From: a virus
Virus record (IMG/VR): IMGVR_UViG_3300037247_001169
Coordinates: 1-64,000 of that record
Direction: 5' to 3' (one strand)
Length of the DNA stretch: 64,000 nucleotides
The position numbers and the translations under genes are program-made. The notes under the pieces were generated by a model, which was not told the origin of the DNA, did not search any database, and was given only the letters and a program-made list of their open reading frames with translations. Each line of letters opens with the position of its first letter. Positions within the stretch are counted from its first letter, which is position 1. Positions 23,928 to 32,543 of the stretch are shown here, piece by piece.

Positions 23928-24299
23928 TCAACCGATGACCGCGTGCGGACGGCCGTCCCCCAATTCCGTCGGGTCCGTATCCCAATCCCATGTAACACGC
24001 ATGTCGTATCCACGGAACGCCGGATCGTAGAGCCCGTGCTCGAATGGCCAACCAATGACACCACCGGCCGCCTCCAGCGTCACCTCCAGAAGCATGTCGG
24101 TGAACGTCACCGGGGCCCTGCCATACGCGACCTCGATCCTCGTGTTGTCGAAAACGTGGTTGACCCAGTTATGGCCAAGCCACCAGAGCACGAGTAAATC
24201 GTCGTCATTCGCAGCTTCAACGAGGACTTTCGCGTGGGTGCCTTCCCCATCCCCGATGTAGCCTTTGGCCGCATATCGCGTATTGGGTAATCCAAACAT
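23928..24299 (-). CDS. Virion protein, paralogue of 24307-24654
   Basis: 123 aa from MFGLPNTRYAAKGYIG. The N-terminus repeats that of the adjacent gene (MFGLP....A..G...G) and both show alternating beta-strand patterns with a shared YDP..... end, so they look like a tandem duplication. Small head or tail decoration proteins are possible. Confidence 0.65.
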   Translation of the reverse strand: MFGLPNTRYAAKGYIGDGEGTHAKVLVEAANDDDLLVLWWLGHNWVNHVFDNTRIEVAYGRAPVTFTDMLLEVTLEAAGGVIGWPFEHGLYDPAFRGYDMRVTWDWDTDPTELGDGRPHAVIG

Positions 24300-24306
24300 C
24301 GGCCAC

Positions 24307-24654
24307 CTACGAAATACCCGTACAACGCCCCGTAACATTCAGTTCCTTGTCAGTGCTGCCGTCTAACAAGGTTACAACGATTGCAGTGCCGATCTCTTCC
24401 GGGTCATACAGCCCTTCCGGCCACGTCCAGTGGTAGGCGGTCGTGTCTATGATGTCTATGTCCAGTAGGGTCGTTGACCCCTGCACGATGGTAAGGTTCC
24501 CGGACACCGCCGTCGCATAACCAAATGTCACACTATACACCGCAGGAACCCCATCGGACGACGTGGCCAACGTGAGTACCGCGTCGGACCCGGTTGCGAC
24601 CGTCCCCTTGGCCTTACCGTAAACGGCCGTCTTGGAATCGGGTAATCCGAACAT
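24307..24654 (-). CDS. Virion protein, paralogue of 23928-24299
   Basis: 115 aa, beginning MFGLPDSKTAVYGKAKG. Beta-rich with the motif WPEGLYDPEEIG that parallels FEHGLYDPAFRG in its neighbour. Position suggests a tail or head-completion component. Seven bases separate the two genes. Confidence 0.65.
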   Translation of the reverse strand: MFGLPDSKTAVYGKAKGTVATGSDAVLTLATSSDGVPAVYSVTFGYATAVSGNLTIVQGSTTLLDIDIIDTTAYHWTWPEGLYDPEEIGTAIVVTLLDGSTDKELNVTGRCTGIS

Positions 24655-24664
24655 AACCAGTCTC

Positions 24665-27082
24665 CTATGCTCTCAGTCGTCCGCCGGGCTTAACTTCCGC
24701 TTCCATGAACTCTAGTGCCCAACGAACGTCACCGCTGTTCTGTATCCGCACGTAGGCGTCACGCCCACGCATTCGTGGCCGGAAACTGGGGTTCAGTCCG
24801 GCCGCCAAGCTGCGAGTGGCGAAATCCGCCGCGTTCTTGGCTGCTTGCGGCGTCTTGCCGCTGCGCACTTTCAACGTGCAAGCGCCGCTGTTTTCACCCA
24901 ATGCCACATCGACACTGTCCAAGTAGCCGTCACGGCCGCGGCCGTCGAGACGGATCGGCCCGAATTCGGCGTAGGAGGTGAACGACGTTCCGTCATCGTC
25001 CGCGGCGCCGCGACTGTACTTGCGCACACGGCCGTCACGGCAACCGACGATGAGTCGGTTCGGCAGATCACCGATCACCCCACAAAAGGCGTCGTGGTCC
25101 TCCGCGTATCGATCGTGGAAAAACCCCTCCAGCCGCATGTCGTACCACCAGGCCTCCGAATCGCCGCTCGACAAAGAAGTGACCCGAATCCAGATGCCCA
25201 GATACTCCGGGTCGTACTCCAGGAACACGTGGTGGGTATCGGGGTCGATCTGCCGCAACTCGTCGGGAATGCGGTCGGGCGACACCCGCCGCGGTTCCAC
25301 GAGGCCGCCGAGTTCGGTACGATGAATCCGGTAGAGCCCGTCAATCGACAGAAAGTAAATCTGGTCGTCGTCGGTAGGCGCCCAGGCGTCGAACGACAAG
25401 ACCCCTACTCGACGGGATAGATGATCGAACGTACCGCCGACCGCGGGGTCGCCGCGCAACACCGAGCATTCGCCCTCGCCCGCGACCATCATCAGATCAT
25501 CGAACACGGGAATGAGGCTGGTAACGGGCGCGCCGAGTCGGCCCAGACCACCCGCATCGAAGGCGAAGGCGTCCTGGACCGTTACGGTGGCCGGGCTGTA
25601 GTCGTAGTTCAACGGATCGCCCTGCTTGGACATGAACACGTCGCCCGGATTATTCGGGTCGCCGCTGAACACCAGTCGGTCGCGGTAGAGTTCCACGATC
25701 CGGCAGGCGTAGGGAGCCGTGCCGGCCCACGCCCCGGATACGATAGCAGCGCCGGTTGCCGTCATCAGCGTCACCGCATCGGTCGTTGCGTCGTAGATTT
25801 TGATGCCCGGAACAATGCGATAGGCGGTAGATGTAGAGTCGCCCGTAGGCGCGGCCGGCGTTGCGACCAACGTCTTGAGCACGAGCGTATTCAGATCGGT
25901 GACGGTTCTCACTTCGTACCATCCGGTGGCAATCGTCCCGGTTACGTCGGTCAGCTCGATTACATCCCCGGTCGCGACAACACCATCGGTAACAAAGTCT
26001 GCGTCCGAATCGATCAGCTCGCCGCTATTGTTGGCGATCGCAGCATTCGCCGATGTCGCCGTCCGCTCCCGTCGCGGCTCTGCCCAATCGGCGATATACA
26101 GCTTCGCGAACCGGGCAGCTACGCTCACCGGCGTGGACTCCACGTCCCGATCCACGAACGTCGGAGTGCCGGTAATCACGGTCAACGCACCGCTCGTCGT
26201 TTCGCTGTACAGTGTGCCGTTGGAACCGGCGACGATTTGACTCTGGGGTGGAAGGTTCTCGGCAGTGTAGGCTACGAGAACCGCATCGATGACGCCCGGA
26301 TTCACGTCCTGGGGCTCAATCTCCACCGCGATCGCATCACCGGAAGGGAACGACCCCAGGGGCAAAAACCCGCCTTGATCGTCCACGAACAGCCCGCCCT
26401 GATTCGCAGAGATGTACCTCACAAATCCGAAGGCTGTGTCGGCGCGGATGAGAAATTGAAGCGTGCCGGGAGTATCGAACGGCTCGGGTATCCAGGAGAC
26501 TTCCAGGATTGACACAATCACGTCGTTCTTTAGCAGACTCAGCGTAGTCGCCGATTGGCCGAACGCGATTTCGCAGCCGATACTGGAAGACACATCGGGG
26601 GACGATTGATTCATCCGAGTGTAGATGCGGTACTTGTTAAAGACCTTCTCCAGGATGTTGAGCGTTATGGTGACCTCGGTATTCCAGTCGATGTCCAGCG
26701 CCGAAGTCTTGTAAACGGCCCCGCGGTTACCGGCCGTTGTCGACCCGATAAGGGCCGTTCCCGATTGGGTCAGGTCCTCATCGTCCCACGGCGCATTCGT
26801 CCAGTCATTCAAGTCGGTGAAATGATCCTGAAACGTCCGCGACGGAGTGACTACCGCCGTGCGGACCAAGGCCAGCAGATTCACATAGGCGCCGGACCCG
26901 AGTTCTTCCGAGAACGCCTTGGCCAGACCCGGCCGACTCCCGCCGCGGGCGCGACTTTCGAGCACATCGTAGGGGCGCACGTTCAGCGCATCCTGGGTGG
27001 TGAACGGGCGCACGTGTTGATGCGATGCGCTGCGGTCGATACCCGCAAGCGGGAACTCCAGATTGATTCGTCCCAGTGCCAC
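24665..27082 (-). CDS. Large tail protein, 805 aa
   Basis: Start GTG 27082 is preferred: it follows the upstream stop by 13 bases with a GGGGG site, whereas the ATG at 27124 lies inside that gene. The N-terminus (NVRPYDVLESRARGGSRPGL) is typical of large tail/nozzle-region proteins of podovirus-like phages, and the rest is beta-rich with a central domain resembling a propeller (repeated DAVTLMTATG, YDRLVFSGDPNN-like blades). Tail tube or hub role inferred. Confidence 0.65.
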   Translation of the reverse strand: MALGRINLEFPLAGIDRSASHQHVRPFTTQDALNVRPYDVLESRARGGSRPGLAKAFSEELGSGAYVNLLALVRTAVVTPSRTFQDHFTDLNDWTNAPWDDEDLTQSGTALIGSTTAGNRGAVYKTSALDIDWNTEVTITLNILEKVFNKYRIYTRMNQSSPDVSSSIGCEIAFGQSATTLSLLKNDVIVSILEVSWIPEPFDTPGTLQFLIRADTAFGFVRYISANQGGLFVDDQGGFLPLGSFPSGDAIAVEIEPQDVNPGVIDAVLVAYTAENLPPQSQIVAGSNGTLYSETTSGALTVITGTPTFVDRDVESTPVSVAARFAKLYIADWAEPRRERTATSANAAIANNSGELIDSDADFVTDGVVATGDVIELTDVTGTIATGWYEVRTVTDLNTLVLKTLVATPAAPTGDSTSTAYRIVPGIKIYDATTDAVTLMTATGAAIVSGAWAGTAPYACRIVELYRDRLVFSGDPNNPGDVFMSKQGDPLNYDYSPATVTVQDAFAFDAGGLGRLGAPVTSLIPVFDDLMMVAGEGECSVLRGDPAVGGTFDHLSRRVGVLSFDAWAPTDDDQIYFLSIDGLYRIHRTELGGLVEPRRVSPDRIPDELRQIDPDTHHVFLEYDPEYLGIWIRVTSLSSGDSEAWWYDMRLEGFFHDRYAEDHDAFCGVIGDLPNRLIVGCRDGRVRKYSRGAADDDGTSFTSYAEFGPIRLDGRGRDGYLDSVDVALGENSGACTLKVRSGKTPQAAKNAADFATRSLAAGLNPSFRPRMRGRDAYVRIQNSGDVRWALEFMEAEVKPGGRLRA

Positions 27083-27095
27083 TGCGAGCCCCCGG

Positions 27096-28166
27096 TTAGG
27101 CCGCGGCTGTCCGCAGTTGCACACACTTGATGTAGTCGACCAGCATGGTCTCGACGCTACCGCCGGACTTGACGCCGAAAATGAGGTTCATCGGCACCAT
27201 TCCCGATCTGACGAAGCCCATCGTCGTGCCGTGGGCGGTCAGAGGGCCGGTGCCTCCGGCGACGTCGAAGTACGCCGTGACTATGCCGGTAATATCTGTG
27301 GAACTGACGTGGAATCCCACACGGGTCCACGTGTTTGAAACGAACGTAGCCAAACCCGTTTCAACGTCCTGCGTACCGGCATTGCTCGCCTCGGCATCGA
27401 TGGCCATCGCCCCTTCGATCTTGTAGATGAGGGCGCCATCGTAGGTCGCCAACGGGCCGGCGCCGGCCGCTTGGAATCCACCCGTCGTGTCGGACGTAGT
27501 CAGGCCGAACCACCAGCATGTTTCGTTCGTCGCGGCCTCGGTGATTTTGAACCTGGCCTCGAACCACAGTTCGTTTCTGCCGGCGAAGGCGAACGCCTGG
27601 GCGGTGCTCCGCCTGGCGTGGTAGTCGTCGTTCTGGGCGGTCGTTACGAGGTTCAACGACCCGCCGAGCTGGTCCCCGTGGGTAGCAGTACCGGTCCCAC
27701 TGTCATCGAGCTGAACCCATTGCGTGCCGGCATCAATCCCGGTAACGAAGTCGTCGAAAATCGTGACGGCTTTGAACGGGTCGGGGTCGAGCGGCGAGGG
27801 CGCTCCACTCCACAGGCCGGTCGGCGGGCCGCTTTCCAGGTGCACGCCGTTATGTTCGATTTCGATGTCTTCACTGGTGCCGAATAGCATTCTTGCGGAA
27901 TCCGGCAGGCGGAAAGTCTCGCCCGCTTTGATCTCGGAATCCGCCGTCCAGACGGCGGTTGTTTTTGTGCCCGTGTTCCGATAGTGCCGAGTCCCGGCGC
28001 CGCCGTCCGAGTGGATGAACAGGGCATTCGGCGCCCAGTTCTCCCGGCCGTTGCCGGCCGTCGTACCCCAGCCGTGGACATATCCCTCGGGCGTCTTGCC
28101 CGTCCGCCCCGACGTCGGGAAGTCCGCAGTTTCCAGGTCGTTGGCGATGTTGTGCGGTGCTGTCAT
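27096..28166 (-). CDS. Lectin-like virion protein, 356 aa
   Basis: Residues about 130-345 form a jelly-roll type domain: FDDFVTGID, then LWFEARFKITEAATNETCWW, ending LVDYIKCVQL. The same order of segments occurs in 29444-30283, so the two are paralogues. Concanavalin-like folds in virions usually decorate the capsid or tail and bind carbohydrate. Confidence 0.65.
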   Translation of the reverse strand: MTAPHNIANDLETADFPTSGRTGKTPEGYVHGWGTTAGNGRENWAPNALFIHSDGGAGTRHYRNTGTKTTAVWTADSEIKAGETFRLPDSARMLFGTSEDIEIEHNGVHLESGPPTGLWSGAPSPLDPDPFKAVTIFDDFVTGIDAGTQWVQLDDSGTGTATHGDQLGGSLNLVTTAQNDDYHARRSTAQAFAFAGRNELWFEARFKITEAATNETCWWFGLTTSDTTGGFQAAGAGPLATYDGALIYKIEGAMAIDAEASNAGTQDVETGLATFVSNTWTRVGFHVSSTDITGIVTAYFDVAGGTGPLTAHGTTMGFVRSGMVPMNLIFGVKSGGSVETMLVDYIKCVQLRTAAA

Positions 28167-28176
28167 ATCTCTTCTC

Positions 28177-29376
28177 CTATGGCAAAGTGCCGTCGACCGT
28201 CACCACGTGATTGATCCGCGTGAGGGCCGGATGAACCGGGCGACGGTCACTGTTGTCTGTCATCACACCCATGCGCTCGCTGCGATGGAGTCGGCGGTCG
28301 AGCTGCATGCTCTTTTGGAGCATTTGCCGATACCGCTCCCACTTCTCGCCGCGGCGATCGTTCTTGTCGTTCTCTGCGGCCGCCAGACAGGCGTACTTGA
28401 TCGTGTCGCCGTGCAACATGCCGCCTACGGGAAACTCGTCACTGGTGATCTGGTCGATCAGCAGGATTTCCTGAAAGTACGCCGTGTAGTTGCTGTCCGG
28501 TATGCGATAGACGAGCAGATCCCATCGCTGGCCGTCCGTAGCATCCGTTCCCGACACCGGCCGCTGGGCTGCAAGCGTCGGCCGGGCGGCGCTCGTACTC
28601 CGTTGAAGCAGCTCGGCCACCTGGCGTTCGCTGACCAAGTCGATCGGCGAATAAGATCCCGCATTGTTCTGGAAAGTGATCGGTCCGACGATCCCGCCGA
28701 AGGCGTCGGGCATACGATAGACGCCGTCGGCCGTGACCGAAAAGAACTTCGCGGAAATCGTCGGGCTGGGCGTCGCCGAGAGCGTCACGACCGTCGAACT
28801 CGTGTACGCACTGATCGTGTACTCCCGGTAGACCTTGAACGTATCGCCGGCGTTGGATGTCGTGCTCGTCGCGTTCCCACTGAGCTTGACAATCGTCGTG
28901 CTCGTCACGGATGCGATCGTGTACGTCTCTCCCGATGTATCGAAAACGAGCTTGGCCCCGACGTCGTCACTGCTCGTCGTGAAAATCGCAGATGTAGCCG
29001 TCAGGGTCGTTTCGCCCGTCGCGAACGCCGCCGCCCCGTCGTCCGTCCCCGACAACGCATTGATCTTGACCTTGCGGCCGACCATCGTCGCGAAGAACGA
29101 AGCGGCGGTCGCGGTCAACGTCGCCGTGCTGCTCGACGCGGTAACCGTTGACTCGGCAACCGTCGCCCACAGAGTCACGTCGACCACCGGAGACAGAAAC
29201 GACCAGTTGAAGGCCCCGAGGAAATCACGCATGCCCTCGCCGAAGTACGCATCTACGTCCGCACCTTCATCGGCGGTCAATCCCGCCGTGGTGTCCGCTA
29301 GGCGCGTATACCCCAGGTAATGGGCGATCGCCTGGCGGATCGTGCTGAACTTCAGACTGAGTGTCGATTCAGCCAT
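28177..29376 (-). CDS. Head-tail connector or adaptor protein, 399 aa
   Basis: Start MAESTLSLKF. N-terminal helices (FSTIRQAIAHYLGYT...RDFLGAFNW) and a long beta-rich insertion (repeated STVVTLS and TTIVKLSG) before a helical C-terminus resemble connector/adaptor proteins that join portal to tail. Between capsid-side and tail-side genes as expected for such a protein. Confidence 0.6.
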   Translation of the reverse strand: MAESTLSLKFSTIRQAIAHYLGYTRLADTTAGLTADEGADVDAYFGEGMRDFLGAFNWSFLSPVVDVTLWATVAESTVTASSSTATLTATAASFFATMVGRKVKINALSGTDDGAAAFATGETTLTATSAIFTTSSDDVGAKLVFDTSGETYTIASVTSTTIVKLSGNATSTTSNAGDTFKVYREYTISAYTSSTVVTLSATPSPTISAKFFSVTADGVYRMPDAFGGIVGPITFQNNAGSYSPIDLVSERQVAELLQRSTSAARPTLAAQRPVSGTDATDGQRWDLLVYRIPDSNYTAYFQEILLIDQITSDEFPVGGMLHGDTIKYACLAAAENDKNDRRGEKWERYRQMLQKSMQLDRRLHRSERMGVMTDNSDRRPVHPALTRINHVVTVDGTLP

Positions 29377-29443
29377 GTCGGTCAATCAAAAAACGGCGGG
29401 GGCGGGCGCGGACAAACACGTCCGCACCCCGCCGCACTAGCGC

Positions 29444-30283
29444 CTACGTTATGGGCATCGCGATAACCTTCACCCAATCGACAAACAAATTGCCGGGAGT
29501 CGCGCCCGCCTCATTACACAGAAGCACGCCCAATTCCTGGTCGCCCGGGAAGTTGGTCGTGTCGGTGATGGTGTTGGCCTTGCTTCCGACCGTGTTGTAA
29601 TCCTCCTGGGTCTCCTTCGCACCATCGAAAAAGATTTCCAGGAAGCGGTCCTGACGATTCGTCGGGTCCCACAAGAACCCGGTCTTGACATACTGGTCGG
29701 CAACCAGGGTCTTCGCGTCAACTTCCATGACAACGTCGGTGCCGTTCTCCTTGTTGAAGATCGGCTCACACTGATCACCGTCGGCCTCCAAACGCGAGAA
29801 GCCGATGTAGTCCACGTTTTGCATGGTTCCATCGGCAGCTATGATGCCTTCGTCCTTGACGAGACCCTCTTCGGTGAGGCCCACGAACACACCGAACGTC
29901 GTGTTCGCGATCGTGTTGACCTTCCACCGTGCCTCGAACCAGACCCGATGATCCGCGTCCAACTTGACGAAGCTGCCGGCGTTTCCGTCCGTCCCGATGA
30001 CCGCAGTCTCGTCGGCCGTATCGGCACTGATTTGCATCACACCGCCGACGGCTGTTGCAATCGTGTTCAGGGTCCCGCCCGAATCGGCCGCCCCCGCCCA
30101 CTTATGCAGAACGGTATCGGCCGCCCCCAAAACCGGGAAGTTGATGAAGTCCTCCCAGAAATACCAGCCGCGGATTCGACTTGCAAGTATGGCTTCGATC
30201 GGACACAAGTGCCACAGTTCCGGCGTTGGAGCCGCAGCGGCCGAGCCGGTCGTAACACCATAAGGTAATACGCCTCTCATCAC
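29444..30283 (-). CDS. Lectin-like virion protein, 279 aa
   Basis: Paralogue of the 27096-28166 product: FWEDFINFPV, HRVWFEARWKVNT..NTTFGVFVGL, and a closing LFVDWVKVIAM correspond to its motifs in order. Placed directly after the capsid gene, which favours a capsid decoration or head-fibre role. AGGAGG lies upstream of the ATG pair at 30283. Confidence 0.65.
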   Translation of the reverse strand: MMRGVLPYGVTTGSAAAAPTPELWHLCPIEAILASRIRGWYFWEDFINFPVLGAADTVLHKWAGAADSGGTLNTIATAVGGVMQISADTADETAVIGTDGNAGSFVKLDADHRVWFEARWKVNTIANTTFGVFVGLTEEGLVKDEGIIAADGTMQNVDYIGFSRLEADGDQCEPIFNKENGTDVVMEVDAKTLVADQYVKTGFLWDPTNRQDRFLEIFFDGAKETQEDYNTVGSKANTITDTTNFPGDQELGVLLCNEAGATPGNLFVDWVKVIAMPIT

Positions 30284-30295
30284 TGCACCTCCTTT

Positions 30296-31339
30296 CTATT
30301 CGCCGAACGGGGCTGCCTTCGCACCCACGAAGTGGGCACGGAACAGCTCGTTGGCAAAGTTCCAAGAATGGTCCAAGTGTTTCTCGACCACGTTGTGCTG
30401 CTTCGGCGCCTCACGCGGACCGGTCTCGCGCATGTTGTTGTTGCGCAAGATGCCGATGTAGAAGTGCGTGAGGTTGATCCCGTAGAACGGGTTGCTGCTG
30501 GCAGCCGCTCCGTCATCGAGGTAAGGAACCCAAGTAATCGGAATGCGTTTGAACGACGTCGCGTCCATCGTCACGGCCACATCGAAGCCGATGTTGTCGT
30601 TTCGCTGGCGGGCCATCGCTTCGATGGCCTTGAGGGTCGTCTCGTCCGTGAAGAAGGCGTAGTTCTGGATATTCACGCCCTCGACGCGCGGAGGTGGACG
30701 GAATCTCACCTTTCGGAACGCCGTCGAAGTCAGCGAATACCAGTCGTCTTCGCTGACGAGCGTGTACGTGTACGCCCAATTCTTCTGGTTGGGCTCGGCC
30801 GCCGGATCGATGCCGTACTTGTCCGTATGACCCGACGCGAGACTGCCGGTGAAGCCGTCCGTGCCGTTCCAGATGACCGAATACGGAATGCCGTGGGGCA
30901 TGAGCACATCGGAAGCGCCGGGCACCTGCCAGGCGCCGGTCTCGATGTCCTCGGCCACGTCGACGAACAATCCGTCGTCCTGGACTGCGACGAGATCCAC
31001 GATCTCTTCCGCGGGGCTCGCCATGTCTAGTTCGCGAATGTCGATACCCCAACTGCGATTGATATGCCGCCACTGAACTTCGCCGGCCGTAATGTGCTTC
31101 CCTCGATCGACGTTGTCCTCCTCGTACAACTGGACATAACCGCTCCCGCCTTGGGTGCGGTTCATCACGTTGAACTTGAAGGACTTCCCGCCCTTGGTCC
31201 TAGACCGACCTCCGTCCAGCAACATGCGGACGATCGGATAGTCCTGGTAGGCCTGGGCCACCTGGACCCAGTTCCCTCGATCGAGGTCTGAAAGCACGCC
31301 GGCGGCCAGATCGGCGATCTGACTCGGCGTAAAAGGCAT
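30296..31339 (-). CDS. Major capsid protein candidate, 347 aa
   Basis: Follows the scaffold gene and precedes the connector set, the usual capsid place. Features fit an HK97-type shell protein: an N-terminal helix with YQDYPIVRMLLD, a conserved FKFNVMNRTQGG beta region, and a long C-terminal alpha/beta part ending FRAHFVG. Size is normal for the family. No direct sequence signature beyond this pattern. Confidence 0.7.
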   Translation of the reverse strand: MPFTPSQIADLAAGVLSDLDRGNWVQVAQAYQDYPIVRMLLDGGRSRTKGGKSFKFNVMNRTQGGSGYVQLYEEDNVDRGKHITAGEVQWRHINRSWGIDIRELDMASPAEEIVDLVAVQDDGLFVDVAEDIETGAWQVPGASDVLMPHGIPYSVIWNGTDGFTGSLASGHTDKYGIDPAAEPNQKNWAYTYTLVSEDDWYSLTSTAFRKVRFRPPPRVEGVNIQNYAFFTDETTLKAIEAMARQRNDNIGFDVAVTMDATSFKRIPITWVPYLDDGAAASSNPFYGINLTHFYIGILRNNNMRETGPREAPKQHNVVEKHLDHSWNFANELFRAHFVGAKAAPFGE

Positions 31340-31351
31340 TGGTTATCTCCT

Positions 31352-32194
31352 CTAGGGAGCCGTGCCCATTTCGGCCATCTGCAGCCTTCGCACACTTTGT
31401 GTGGCTTTCTCGCGGCCGCTCTGGGCGGGCTCTTCTTCTCGGGACCTCGGACGTTCCGAAGTCCGGTCCACGCCCCGTTGGACTCTGCCACCGAGGGCCT
31501 TCCGTTCCATCTCGGCCAAGCGCGAGAAGTACAAACTCCCCAGCGCCCGCTGGAACGCTTCGCCGTAGTCGGCGGTCCCGAGCTGCTGCATGGCACCAAC
31601 GTGCTGGCGCAGCCTGTCGAGTTCCTTGGCATTCCGGGCGTTCGGAGGCCCGAGCACGGGATGCCAGTCTTCGCCAAGCGCGTTGACCTGCTCGTTGAAT
31701 GTCATGCGCCCGACGGTATCGTTCATCCCCGTAATCCGGTTCACCAGCTCGCCGATCGCGGTCATCATCTGGACCGACTGATTGGCATAATGGCTGTTGA
31801 TCCCGTTCAGGGCGTTGATCACGTTTTCGTCCACATCATCCTTGTTCAACTCCAGCGCGGCCGCGAACTGCATCGGGTCGATCTGGCCGGCCTGCTGTTG
31901 GTCGGCACCGACTTGTTGCTGTTGCTGGCCCGGGATACCGGCCGTGGCCGCCCGATCGGCGGCGCGCAAGACCATCGAGAGATTGGCCGGGCCGAGCGCG
32001 TCGATCTCGCCCTGGTCGAAGCCGAGCGATTGGGCGCGGCTAAGGGCCGCAGGGTCGAACTGCGGCGCGGCATCGGTTCGCTCGCCGGTTTGCGTATCCT
32101 GGGTAATGACATCCGCCGCCACTCCCGTCTGCTGGTCTGCGTTGTCGACGTTCGTTGCTTGATCTGGTTCCGGCACGATTGTCTCCCTATCCAA
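31352..32194 (-). CDS. Scaffold-like protein, 280 aa
   Basis: Acidic and Gln-rich N-terminal half (residues 1-100) with helical middle (NALNGINSHYANQSVQMMTA) and a basic, coiled C-terminus (REEEPAQSGREKATQSVRRL), the classic charge layout of a scaffold protein. Between portal-side gene and capsid. Probably removed during maturation. Confidence 0.65.
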   Translation of the reverse strand: MDRETIVPEPDQATNVDNADQQTGVAADVITQDTQTGERTDAAPQFDPAALSRAQSLGFDQGEIDALGPANLSMVLRAADRAATAGIPGQQQQQVGADQQQAGQIDPMQFAAALELNKDDVDENVINALNGINSHYANQSVQMMTAIGELVNRITGMNDTVGRMTFNEQVNALGEDWHPVLGPPNARNAKELDRLRQHVGAMQQLGTADYGEAFQRALGSLYFSRLAEMERKALGGRVQRGVDRTSERPRSREEEPAQSGREKATQSVRRLQMAEMGTAP

Positions 32195-32543
32195 AATAAC
32201 TGTCTTTGTTATGGGCCTTCATGTACTTGTTGAACTTCCGCTGGTGCGCCATGTCTCTCATCAGCGGATTCCCGTCCTTGTTGAACGTAGTCGGCACACC
32301 ATGCGCCGCCGCGTCTTTCATCGCCGTAAACCGATCGTCGGGATGCACGCCCATGGAGTACGATTCGATGGGCCAGCCCCTCGTAACGCCACGAAGTTCC
32401 TTTGGGCGCGACAACCATTCGGCAGGTATACACCGCTGACCCATCTCTCCGTCGTCGAAGCGGACGGCCATGGGCGCCGTGCCTATCGGGAAGTCCTTCG
32501 TCCTGACTTCACCCGACGACAACTTGAAGCAATAGGTGCTCAT
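32187..32543 (-). CDS. Small head-region protein, 118 aa
   Basis: Hidden inside a longer open frame; MSTYCFKLSSG starts at 32543 overlapping the portal stop as ATGA. Ends FNKYMKAHNKDSYFG after an FNKDGNPLMRDMAHQRKF helix. Unknown family; between portal and scaffold, so a head-assembly accessory is likely. Confidence 0.65.
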   Translation of the reverse strand: MSTYCFKLSSGEVRTKDFPIGTAPMAVRFDDGEMGQRCIPAEWLSRPKELRGVTRGWPIESYSMGVHPDDRFTAMKDAAAHGVPTTFNKDGNPLMRDMAHQRKFNKYMKAHNKDSYFG

